64,000 nt of DNA, from assembly GCA_020355945.1 (NCBI GenBank), contig CP070627.1, positions 7,469,740 to 7,533,739 of the forward strand, written 5' to 3'. Under the pieces are notes generated by a model. It saw nothing but the letters and a program-made list of their open reading frames with translations, ran no database searches and was not told the DNA's origin. Positions 15,742-25,800 of the stretch are shown in pieces (position 1 is the stretch's first letter; each line of letters opens with the position of its first letter). The translations under genes and the position numbers were made by a program. Source of the DNA: Candidatus Aminicenantota bacterium. GTDB lineage: Bacteria > Acidobacteriota > Aminicenantia > UBA2199.

Positions 15742-17472
15742 TTAGTTTTTATTTTTACAAAGAGAAAGCTCCCGGAGAACCGGGTCAAATTCTCCTTTTA
15801 AATACGCTTCTTTCAATCGATACCTCTGGGTTTTTCCACTGGTGGTGATGGGAATTTTTTGCACCGGGATCACCCGGGATACCACAGCACCGACTCTTTT
15901 TACTACATGCTTTCTTATGGCCGCTGCTAAAAGCTGGAAATATTTTAAATCCCCTCTTTTATACTCAACGAAACAGATAATTTCCTCCGATGGTAATTGA
16001 GGGTTAAAAACTCCACAAGCTGCAGTCCTGGTGTATTTCAACCCTGCTAATTCTCCGCAAACAAACTCGATATCATGAGCATAGTAGGTTAATCCATGCA
16101 CAAATATCGTATCCTTAACCCGCCCGGTAATTACCAGTCGCCCGTCTTTCAAGAATCCCAGGTCACCGGTGTCCACCCAACCGTCCGGGGTTATTGTGCT
16201 TAAAGTGGCTTTTTTATTGTTATAATACCCGGAGGTAACATTGCCTCCTTTCACCTGGATATGTCCGACAATTTCTTCGCCAACTTCCCGGTGGTTTTGA
16301 TCTACAATCTTTACAGAACAATGATCCACCGGCTTTCCCACATCCACAAATGTGACTGCATTACCTGAATTCTTACCCATTGGGCTTACTTTTTGCCCGA
16401 TATTTATTTTATTTCTATCCAGGTGAACTTCGATAACCTCCTGGCCGGGTTCGGTAAGAGTGACCACCACGCTTGCCTCTGCCAGCCCATAGCCTGGTAA
16501 AATCGCTGTCTTTTTCAATCCAAAAGGAGCCAACGTATGATAAAAATCATGACAAATTTCTGCTGAAATAGGTTCAGCACCGGTTGAAATAAGGCGAAGC
16601 CATGATAGGTCCAGGTCCTTGTTTTTTCCAGGGTCAAAAAATCGCAGTGTATGTTTATACCCAAAAGTCGTGGAACCGGTATAAGTTATCTTATGTTCCG
16701 AGATCTTTTTTAACCACATGGAAGGATTTAATGTAAACAAACGGGTGGGCATTAAAAACTGGTCCCAATCGGCAACCAGTGAAACCATGTGCAAGGCGAT
16801 AATACCCATATCATGAGTCAGCGGCACCCAACTGAGCATCCGCTCCTCCCTGTCAAGGGATTGATAACCTTTTACAATATCACATATATTGATCAACAAA
16901 TTTTTATGGGTGAGAATAACGCCTTTGGACTGACTGGTTGAACCGGAGGAAAACTGGATAAAAGCAGTATCTTCTTCCCGGGGATAATATATTTCTCCTT
17001 TCCCGTCTTCTTTCTCCATATCTTCAATGTATATGGTTTTTTGTTTTATCACGTCATATTGCCTGTCCAGTTTATTTTCTGCGGAAAATTGTGCCAACCC
17101 GGGGATATCGTTTTTTGAAATAATCAAATAAGGATTATCCAGGAATCCCCAGGCATTATACAATTTAAAGCGATGTCTTTCGATATAGGCAAGAGCAAGC
17201 GGTATCGGTATAATATGCCCCAATATGCAGGCCCAGAAAATCGAAACGAAATCGAAATTATTTCCCACTTGAAATACCAACTCATGGCCTGGTTCTATCC
17301 CGAAGTTTTGCAGGTTATACAGTATTTTTAACGCCCGCTCATAAAGCCCCCGATATGAAATAAACGTCTCATTATCGCTGCCCTCGACAAAAGTTATCCC
17401 GCAACCGGAGGTATGTTTATCTTGAATAACCTCGACCAAATTCTTATAAATAGAAAGATTTTGTGTGGTCAT
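15742..17472 (-). CDS. Fatty acyl-AMP ligase-like enzyme (FAAL / acyl-ACP synthetase)
   Basis: This 576-residue adenylate-forming enzyme has the P-loop FSSGSTSQSKGV (about residue 171), GYGLAEA (about 330), TGDLGF and TGRVKDTIFVHG (about 440-460), and the terminal catalytic Lys segment TTSGKTQR (about 550). The stretch after GYGLAEA (TEPGQEVIEVHLDR...GKPV) resembles FAALs. FAALs activate carboxylic acids as adenylates and pass them to carrier proteins instead of CoA. A free ACP is encoded nearby (19543-19869), and KASIII-like genes flank it on both sides. The 107-bp gap after its stop (15635-15741) contains only a possible short leader frame. A GGAG site lies 5 nt before the ATG. Confidence 0.87.
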   Translation of the reverse strand: MTTQNLSIYKNLVEVIQDKHTSGCGITFVEGSDNETFISYRGLYERALKILYNLQNFGIEPGHELVFQVGNNFDFVSIFWACILGHIIPIPLALAYIERHRFKLYNAWGFLDNPYLIISKNDIPGLAQFSAENKLDRQYDVIKQKTIYIEDMEKEDGKGEIYYPREEDTAFIQFSSGSTSQSKGVILTHKNLLINICDIVKGYQSLDREERMLSWVPLTHDMGIIALHMVSLVADWDQFLMPTRLFTLNPSMWLKKISEHKITYTGSTTFGYKHTLRFFDPGKNKDLDLSWLRLISTGAEPISAEICHDFYHTLAPFGLKKTAILPGYGLAEASVVVTLTEPGQEVIEVHLDRNKINIGQKVSPMGKNSGNAVTFVDVGKPVDHCSVKIVDQNHREVGEEIVGHIQVKGGNVTSGYYNNKKATLSTITPDGWVDTGDLGFLKDGRLVITGRVKDTIFVHGLTYYAHDIEFVCGELAGLKYTRTAACGVFNPQLPSEEIICFVEYKRGDLKYFQLLAAAIRKHVVKRVGAVVSRVIPVQKIPITTSGKTQRYRLKEAYLKGEFDPVLRELSLCKNKN

Positions 17473-17489
17473 TATATCTCCGTATGATG

Positions 17490-17521
17490 TTAATATGTGA
17501 ATATGTGAATAAGCTAATAAG
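17490..17521. repeat. Octanucleotide repeat array between FAAL and the second KASIII
   Basis: Four degenerate 8-mers: TTAATATG, TGAATATG, TGAATAAG, CTAATAAG. The last contains the TAG stop of the KASIII-like gene. Position relative to the stop mirrors the heptamer array beside the other KASIII gene. Confidence 0.6.
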
Positions 17522-18524
17522 TCAGAACGATGCCGATGATTGAAAATCCTGCCCCCATACCTGTCATCAATACCATATCGCCTCTTTTTATTTGGTTCTT
17601 TTTAATTGCTTCATAGAGTGCCATTGGATACCCGACAGCACCGCAGTTGCCCAGATGATCGATAATGCCGATTATCTTTTGAGGGGGGAAGACGAATTTC
17701 ATCATGTCCAGAGCGAATCTGCTGGCCTGGTTGGGAATGACAAATTTTATGGCATCGATATTGGAGAAGGGCCAGAGTTTTGCCAGGAATTTCCGGTTAT
17801 ACTTCATGGCTGTTTTTTGCATGCTTTGTGGATCGAAATCAAATCCAAAATTCCGCGGTGCAATATTCTTGTTAAAAAAGGTATTAGGAACTGTATTCCT
17901 GGAGATAGAGCTAAGCTTCGCTGCTTCGCTGTAAGTTTCCATCAGTGCTGCATGGAGGCCGCCGGTTTCTCCTGCAGAGGTTCGTGTCACCACCACTGCG
18001 GCCGCCCCATCACCCATCATGGTGCAGACATTGTGATTACTGAAATCCAGGCCGATCGAGGGGGTTTCCGATGTCACCACCAGGATATTGCGGTAATGCC
18101 CCACTGCCAGCAAACTGGCACAGAGGTCTAATGCCACGATGAAACCCAGGCAGGCGGCAGTGACACTCATACATGGTATACCGGAATCGCCCAACTGCAG
18201 TTGTTGTTGGACCAGGGTTCCCCCTTCGGGGAAGGCCTGTTCAAAGGCTTGAGAAGTGTTAATAATTAAATCGATATCCCCGGACTGGATCCCGGCATTG
18301 GTGACTGCTTCTTTTGCCGCTTCTGCGGCCATAAACGACACGGTCTCATCCTCGACCCAACGGCGCTCCCGGACTCCCTGCTTCCTCTCGCACCAACCTT
18401 CGGGAAGACCACACCGGCTTTCCAATTCTTTACTGGGGACGATTCGTTTGGGCAAATAACGCCCGATGCCAACAATCTTTAACGGTAATGGTAATGGGTG
18501 CTTCATCCCGGTTAATCTTTTCAT
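17514..18524 (-). CDS. KASIII (FabH)-like protein lacking the catalytic His
   Basis: This 336-residue paralogue of the protein at 14618-15634 shares, for example, WCER...RRWVEDET and the ending TGMGAGFSIIGIVLTY. Nucleophile Cys125 (TAACLGF) and Asn293 (LGNCGAVG) are kept. The catalytic His is Asn265 (VIPNQASRF). Loss of His argues against decarboxylative condensation and for acyl transfer. The two paralogues have lost different additional residues, so they may have different acyl donors or form a heterodimer (inference). It sits between the radical SAM gene and the FAAL gene. An AAAGGAG site lies 8 nt before the ATG. Confidence 0.85.
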   Translation of the reverse strand: MKRLTGMKHPLPLPLKIVGIGRYLPKRIVPSKELESRCGLPEGWCERKQGVRERRWVEDETVSFMAAEAAKEAVTNAGIQSGDIDLIINTSQAFEQAFPEGGTLVQQQLQLGDSGIPCMSVTAACLGFIVALDLCASLLAVGHYRNILVVTSETPSIGLDFSNHNVCTMMGDGAAAVVVTRTSAGETGGLHAALMETYSEAAKLSSISRNTVPNTFFNKNIAPRNFGFDFDPQSMQKTAMKYNRKFLAKLWPFSNIDAIKFVIPNQASRFALDMMKFVFPPQKIIGIIDHLGNCGAVGYPMALYEAIKKNQIKRGDMVLMTGMGAGFSIIGIVLTY

Positions 18525-18575
18525 TTTCGCTTCTCCTTTGTCCCGACGGAACCGGTTAATCGGCTGAAGGGGCGA

Positions 18576-19550
18576 TCATTTCAAGTGGTCAACCTCCAGG
18601 ACATACCCGCTCTTTCTCATCAGCTCCTCTCTCCTGGCTCGGTTAAAGGAATGGCAAATCCAATCCATGGATGTTTGTTTGAGTTTCTCGTCTTTGCATG
18701 CGCATGTCTTCATTCTTACCCCTTTACTTCCACACCATTTTTCAATTTGACGGAGTTTTTTCACTTTTTCCTCGAAGGGGAGTGAAAATAACTCCTGTTC
18801 CGAAATGGTTTTGGTCTTTTGGGTAAGCATTTCAGCCGAACTCCCGGTCAATTCCACTCGACTTAATTTTTCTTTTATGTCCCTGGTTACGATTACATAT
18901 CCTATAATTGCTTCTTTTATCCCCAGGCTGCTCGCATCATCGATGATTCTCCCGATATTCTCTTCGGTGTCATCGATAAGAGGCAATAGGGGATCGATTC
19001 TAACCGAAAGATCCGCCAGTTCTTTTATACCTGCCAATTTTTGCAGGCTGTGGAGCCTTTCCTCGTACAGGGGGGCCCCGGGTTCGATAATTTTATTCTT
19101 CCGGTTGTCAAAATTCCTGATTCCTACCTGGATATGCATCAGGTCCGGCCGGGTGCGAATGATATCGACGAGTTCATCGGTGTAAATTCCTTTAGAAATA
19201 AAAAGTACTTCTACATTACATTCAAAAAACTTCTTTAATACGGTAATGGTACTGCGGGTAAGCTCTTGATTTCCCAGGGGATCCGATGAATAACACATGT
19301 ATACAAAGGGCGGAAAATCGTCCCGGGTTAAAAATTCATCCAATTTGAGGGGAAGTACACTGCCCTGGTAAGAGGGATTTTTAAGCTTATAGACTGCCAG
19401 CTCCAACGGTGAAAATAAACAGTAAATGCACCGGTTCGGACATCCGAGAGATATATCCATTACATATCCTTTACAAGCATTGGGTTCGTATCTTATGCCG
19501 GCCTGTAAATCTTCGGAAATACCCCAATTGATTTTAATTTCCCTATTCAT
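18576..19550 (-). CDS. Radical SAM enzyme of unknown substrate (SplB-like core, no B12 domain)
   Basis: This 324-residue protein has CxxxCxxC at C37, C41 and C44 (GCPNRCIYC), embedded in 'MDISLGC', the layout of spore-photolyase-like and related small radical SAM proteins. The C-terminal quarter has further Cys residues (KWCG..., TCACKDE, WICHSF) that could bind an auxiliary cluster. No cobalamin-binding domain is present, unlike the four enzymes at 3421-9224. Its start overlaps the end of the free ACP gene by 8 nt, which suggests that it acts on, or with, the acyl chain carried by that ACP (inference). The reaction cannot be predicted. Confidence 0.75.
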   Translation of the reverse strand: MNREIKINWGISEDLQAGIRYEPNACKGYVMDISLGCPNRCIYCLFSPLELAVYKLKNPSYQGSVLPLKLDEFLTRDDFPPFVYMCYSSDPLGNQELTRSTITVLKKFFECNVEVLFISKGIYTDELVDIIRTRPDLMHIQVGIRNFDNRKNKIIEPGAPLYEERLHSLQKLAGIKELADLSVRIDPLLPLIDDTEENIGRIIDDASSLGIKEAIIGYVIVTRDIKEKLSRVELTGSSAEMLTQKTKTISEQELFSLPFEEKVKKLRQIEKWCGSKGVRMKTCACKDEKLKQTSMDWICHSFNRARREELMRKSGYVLEVDHLK

Positions 19551-19869
19551 TTTTGGTCCCCTCTGTTGGCATTATCTTGACGATTTGCTGGCAAACCATC
19601 CGGACCGTAAATCGTCTTTCTTTACTAAACGTTTCATTAATAAATGCATCCACTTCAAACATCGATGAATCTTTCAAGAATCTTTCCTGGATTTTCAACA
19701 ACGTACCCATGATATCGATGGAGTCAAAGGCAAAATCTTCTACCAACGATGTCTGGTACGTAATTTCCTCTACGATTTTCAGAGGTGCCACCTCGTAAAG
19801 GATTTCCTTAAGCTGAAGGAAAACTTCCTCTTCTGATAACAGCATGACTTCTTTTGAAATGTCTTTCAT
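19543..19869 (-). CDS. Free-standing acyl carrier protein
   Basis: This 108-residue four-helix carrier protein has its phosphopantetheine Ser in the motif DFAFDSIDIMGTL (about residue 50). It differs from the GANSIDR-type donor ACP of the beta-branching cassette, so it should have another partner. Candidates are the FAAL (acid loading), the overlapping radical SAM enzyme and the His-less KASIII proteins (acyl transfer). It follows the last PKS gene by 19 bp. The C-terminal region (about 30 residues beyond helix IV) is longer than in minimal ACPs. AAGGAG lies 7 nt before the ATG. Confidence 0.85.
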   Translation of the reverse strand: MKDISKEVMLLSEEEVFLQLKEILYEVAPLKIVEEITYQTSLVEDFAFDSIDIMGTLLKIQERFLKDSSMFEVDAFINETFSKERRFTVRMVCQQIVKIMPTEGTKNE

Positions 19870-19888
19870 TTTTCTTCTCCTTAAATCT

Positions 19889-22800
19889 TTACTGCCTTTT
19901 AAAGGGATAAGTGGGGAGTGAGATACGTTTGGGCATTTTTCCCTGGTATAACAATTTCCAATCGATGCTTACACCCCATACCCAACAATAGGCTAATTTG
20001 GCAAAGTTTCTATTTCGGATAAAGATTTTAATGAATTCTTCCTTTTCTTCACCGGCCATCAAATGCCCGAACCCTGTCTTATCATGATTTACAGTCCCCC
20101 TGAATAAATCCCGGATATCGTTTTTTCCCTGGCAATAAGCGTCTAATTTTTCTTTCAACTCCCGGGTGCAGGAAACCACCACGGCCAGGCGTTCATCCAT
20201 TTCCTCCCGCCCCACTTGCAGGGTATACGCTGTATCCACCAGGTCCGGATGAGGAGAGTCAGGTTGAATTGAGTTTCGGGAAATGCCGATACTGTTATAA
20301 TGATTCTTAAATTCTTCTTTATGGCTTTTTTTCAAGTATTTGATAAATGCACCAATGGAGAGCTGCCGGATAAACAAGTCAGCGGTTATTTTGAGATGGT
20401 ATTTTTCATTGATTCGCCGGATAAACGCATCGATGCTGGCTGGTTCATATCCCCCCGGGGCTGCTTTTAAGGTTTCATTGGAAATGAGTAGTATATCATC
20501 TTCGATTTTCCGATCCGGATCCCGTTTGTCGGCGGGTTCCTGGGGTCCGGGTTTTTGTCCGCCCGCTGTGTCGGGGGCTTCCAGGAAATCTTTCAGTTTT
20601 TCGGCATAGGCCTTAAGCCTCTCTTCATTTTTGGCTGAAAGGATAATCAAATGAGGGTCTTGCTCGCGCCATGGTCCTTGGGCCCCCTGTTTTTCGCCGT
20701 GCGCCTTGCGCTGTGTGCCTCGTGCACGGGGCCATTCTTCCAATATCACATGGGCATTGGTACCGCCGCGGCCAAAGGCATTGATTCCCGCTCTCCGGGG
20801 AATCACCTGGTTTTCCTTATCAACCAGGCGTTCCCAGGGTACTGTTTTTCTTACCATATAGAGGGGACTACCTTCAATCTCCTTTTCACCAGCCGTCGGG
20901 GGGCTCTTCTTTTCCAGTCCGATAGTGACGGGCAGTGTTTGATGTTTCAAGGCCAGGAGGACTTTGATAACAGCAATGATACCGGCTGCTGCTTCCAGGT
21001 GACCGATATTGGGTTTTATTGAACCGATGCCGCAGTGGGGCTGCCGGGCACCTGGCGGCAGTGACCCGTCATTGGGCTTATCCCATTGAGAAAATATCGT
21101 CTTTAACGCCTGGATTTCCGCCGGGTCTCCATTGCCGGTTCCGATGCTGTTGGCTTCGATATAGGTGAGAGAGTTAGGATTCAGCCGGGCGTTGGTGTAG
21201 GCGTCGTTAAGACATCCTGCCAGGGCGGCTGCATTGGGAGTTTTAAGGGATGCGGAACGGCCGCTGTGGTTTTCAGCAGACCCTTTGATGAGGGCATAAA
21301 TGTGATCACCGTCTGCCGTCGCTTGACCCAGTGGTTTTAATAAGATCGCCCCTGCTCCTTCTCCGGGTATACAGCCATCAGGCTGTCCACCGCCGAACAA
21401 TGTGGGGGTGGGGATGATATGAACTCCTCCCACAATCGCCATACTGCAGGTTCCACTGCGTAAAGCTTCAACACCGCGGTGTACCGCCACCAGGGAACCG
21501 GAAGATGCGGTGTCTATCACTTCACTGGGACCGCGCAGGTTGAAAAGAAGGGATATGCGATTGGCTGCCATGGAAAGGGCATTTCCCCCGTGGAGACACA
21601 CCTTTCTTTTTTCACCTGTTGGGTGGAGGATTTCATGGTATCCGCCATCGGATGCCCCTATAAATACGCCGATTTTGCTGCTTGATAAATCCGATACCTT
21701 ATACCCGGCATCTTCAATGGTTTCCCAGGCAGTTTCCAACAAAATTAGCTGCCGTGGGTCGATGCATTCGGCTTCCTGGGGTGATACCCCAAAAAACTCG
21801 GCATCAAATGACTTTACCCCTTTTAAAAATCCACCCGATGAAGACATTTCTTGGGTTCCCGCTTTCATCTCTTTCTCAGACATTTCCAATTCCCATCGCT
21901 CTTTGGGAATTGGGGTAATCAAGCGTTTTCCTTCTGCTAAATGTTTCCAGGAGGTTTCCGGGTCCTCTGACCGGGGCATAACTGCACTAAGACCTATAAT
22001 CGCCATGGGTTCCACCCCGCCAGCTTCCTCTACCACTGGCCCACTTTCCCGGGAATACCGGGTAAATCGATTTTTAAACTGTTTATACAGGTATTGGCTC
22101 AGTGAGCGGATGGTGGGATTGCCAAGATCGAAAAAGGATTCCATGGCAAATTCAATATCGTATCTCTTATTGATTTGCTTGATATACTCTGTAAAGGTAA
22201 TGGAATCAAACCCATATTGGAACATCGATTCATCCACATCAATATCTTTTTCCTTGACTTTTAAAAGCGTTTCCATGAGTTTGATTAAGTCCTGTTGAAT
22301 GTGTCGGATGGGGGAGGTTTCATCCGGTGGAACCGGTATCCCCGGGGTGCGAAGTTGGGTTTGCTCCTGGCCGTTGCCCTGGGTTCCCTCCCACCTGAGT
22401 CCCGGGTTCCAATAACGTTCCCTGGCAAAGGGATAAGTGGGCAGGGAAATGCGCCGATACTCCCGCCCCTGGTAAACAACCCGCCAGTCCGGGTTATACC
22501 CTTTAATATACAGGTTGGCTAAAGCGGTTAATTTGTTCTTGTATTCGCCTTCCGACCATTGATAACGATTCACCGTTTGCAGTTCCCTTAATAAGCGCGC
22601 ACTCTCTTCCTTCATTTCCTCTTGCCGGGGAAGGGATGGGGTAACTTTACTCCTGGAATAATTTTCCGGTGTTTTTCCTTCACCAACCAGGGTCAACATC
22701 TGTTTCAATCCGGCGATATCCTTGACCAGCAAAGCAGAACGGAGGGAAAAGTGAGCCCGACCCAGGGTCAGTGTAACCGCGATATCTTCCGGCGAATACC

Positions 22801-25800
22801 GGTTGGTGTTTTCCTGGTCCAGCCAATGGAGAAGGTCTTTATACTTATGGTGCAGTACTTCCTCGTTCCTGGCGGAAATAGGGATGAAATAAAAGGGCAG
22901 GGTGACGGGTGGGGTATCTACCGGCAATCCCGGGGGTTCCTGGATGATCATATGTGCGTTGGTGCCGCTGTACCCAAACGAGCTGACGGCTGCTCTCCGG
23001 GGAACACCTGGTGGTGCTTTCCAATCAATGAGGCTGGTGTTCACATAAAAGGGGCTGTCTTTGAAATTAATGTGCTCGTTTTCTTGATGGAAATGAAGAG
23101 AGGGTGGGATTTTTTTATGTTCCAGGGCCAGCAGGACTTTGATTACACTGGCTATTCCTGCGGCTGCCGAGGGGTGGCCAATATTGGTCTTTACCGAACC
23201 AATCGGGCAGTACTGCTTTTTCGGGGTGTACTGTCGAAACGCTTCCGTCAATGCTTCAATTTCAATAGGGTCTCCCAATTTGGTCCCGGTTCCATGGGCC
23301 TCCACATACGTGATGGTCCCAGGGTTAATCCCGGAATTTTTATATACCTCCAGTTCAAGGTCTTTTTGGGATTGGGCGCTGGGTGCGGTAATACCGTTGG
23401 TCTTGCCATCCTGGTTAATACCGGAGCCTTTAATCACGCCGTAGATATGATCTCCGTCGGCCACTGCTTTGTCCAGTAATTTCAGCACCACAGCCCCGAC
23501 TCCTTCCCCGGGGACAAAACCATCGGCTTGATTATCAAAGGTTTTGCATTTTCCGTCCCGGGACAACATTTCCATCATGCTCATACCGATATAGGGTTTT
23601 TCGGTTAGAAACAGGGTGACCCCTCCTGCTAACATCATATCGGTTTCACCATTCAACAGGCTTTTGCAGGCCAGGTGCAGGGCAATCAACGAAGAGGAAC
23701 ACGCGGTATCAATGGGGACGGCAGGTCCTTTTAAATTGAGAAAATAGGATATCCGGGCCGGTAAGATGGAATAAGCACTGAGCATATTGGTGGAGGGATA
23801 CTCCTGGCCGCTCATTACCCCGACATATACGCCGCATTTGCTGTTACTTAAGGAATCTGCGGCATACCCGGCGTCTTCAATGGCTCGCCAGGCTTCCTGC
23901 AAAAATAATCGCTGCTGCGGGTCCAATAACTCGGCTTCTGCCGGAGAAATATTAAAGAAAAGGGGATCGAATTGATCGACATCCTGCAAAAATCCGCCCC
24001 ATTTGCAATAGGTTTTATTGGGGTCAGTGGTATCCGGTTCATAGTATTGATTTACATCCCAGCGGTCTGCGGGAACTTCGGTTACGGAATTTACGCTGTT
24101 GGCCAGGTTCTGCCAATACCGGTAAATATTGTCGGCCCCGGGAAACCGCCCGGACATGCCAATAACGGCAACTTCCGCGGATTCCCGGGGGGACGAGGGC
24201 TTTGCTGCTTCGGGCGGGGGAGAAGATACCGATGGTATCGGTGGCATTGATGGCCCAGAAGGACCCGCTGCCGGCATGGTAAGGCCCTTACTGGATGTTA
24301 CGCCCAGTGAGTGCAGATGGCTGGCCAGGGTATTCACTGTCGAGTAATCGTACAATTGGGTGGCTTTGATTTCCACCTGGAAAACTTGTTCCAACTGCTT
24401 TGCCAATTCCACGGCCAGGATGGAGTCCAGGCCCAGTTCCATGAAAGGTTTATTCTCATCAATTTTCGAGATTTCTATCATCAGTACATTGGCCAGGATT
24501 TCCTTTACATGGGACACCAGTGACATCACTTCTTCACTGTAACGGTCACTGCCGTTGTTATTACCAGTACTGCTGGACGCTGGTCCCGATGCCGCCGGTA
24601 CAGGCGGTTTACCGCGGGGTTCTTCCTGGTTCCCGGGTGCCGAAACAGGAAGTGACTGGCCTGGAATAATTGTACTTACATACCGGGCCAACTGGTTTAC
24701 CGTGGAATAATCGTACAATTGGGTGGCTTTGATCTCCACCTGGAAGGCTTGTTCCAGTTGCTTTACCAATTCCACGGCCAGGATGGAATCCAGGCCCAGT
24801 TCCATAAAAGCCTTGTTTTCATCGATTTCCATTGGGCTTTTAAATAGTACTGCGGCCAATATCTCTTTAATTTGCCGCGCCAATGCATCCCTGCCCCGCG
24901 GGCTTGAAGAATAGGCAGCCTTATTTACTCCCGGCTGTACATGCGGAGAGGGCTGAGGAGAGTCATAGGTCGAATTACCCGGCCCGGTAGAGGTTTTTTT
25001 CAATACAATTTTCCGGTTTTGGGATTTTATTTGATTGACTTGATTCACCGGGCCCTCCTGGTGTTGTCTATTGGTCATGACCAATGGGATTTTAGATTCT
25101 TTAAACGCTGTATTTTCCTGGGGTCCCGGGGTTTGCTCCAACCAATGCCTTTTTCTTTCAAAGGGATAAGTGGGTAAAGATAACCGTTTGGGTTTGTTGA
25201 CCGGGTATAAAAGCTGCCAATCAATGTTAATACCGGCGACAAAGAGTTGGGCAATTTTTTCAAGGTCATCATTTTCAAGAGCGATTTTTGTTTCGGTGAA
25301 TTGGATATCCTGTTTAGGAGTGCTGGAATTCCCCCGGTAAACACCTTCTATATTCGTGTTTTCACTATTATCATGATAATATTGGTTCAATTTTTCCCAC
25401 AATTGTGCTGGTGTGGAGGCCACCACTGCCAGGCGCTCTTCCATGGATTCCCGTCCCACTTGCAGGGTATATGCCATGTCTGCCAGGGAAACTTCGGTGG
25501 ATCGTACTTCAGGGCTCTTAAGGGAAGTGGGTTTTTCGCCGCTGAGATACAATGCCAATGCATGGATAGAAGGATATTGGTATAATGTTTCCAGGTTAAT
25601 GCCCCGGTGGTATTTTTCCTCCAGTTGAGCTGCCAGGATGGATAGGGTCACCTGGTCAAAGCCCCAATCTTCCAGGACTTCGTCCGGGTGAATGTCGCTT
25701 ATGTTTACCTTTAGAATCCTTGAAGCTGTACTTAACAGCTCTTTCTGGATGTGCCCGGCTGGGTCCCGGCCTGTTGAAGAAGCGGTTGATGAGGGGAATG

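Noticed and set aside
19889..19960. Truncated PKS D considered as a frameshift that removes a thioesterase
   Set aside because: The 19 bp after the stop lead straight into the ribosome site and start of the next gene; no TE-like sequence is visible in any frame there.
22622..23479. 285-codon plus-strand open frame (and others such as 21510-22298, 760-1395 and 50-100-codon plus frames throughout)
   Set aside because: All lie antisense to strongly supported PKS or permease coding sequence, show no recognisable domain and have compositions expected of complementary frames.
20300..25765. ACP-like insertions considered as extra functional carrier proteins
   Set aside because: The phosphopantetheine Ser is replaced by Pro, Ala, Gln or Pro in the four cases, and the segments interrupt another domain.
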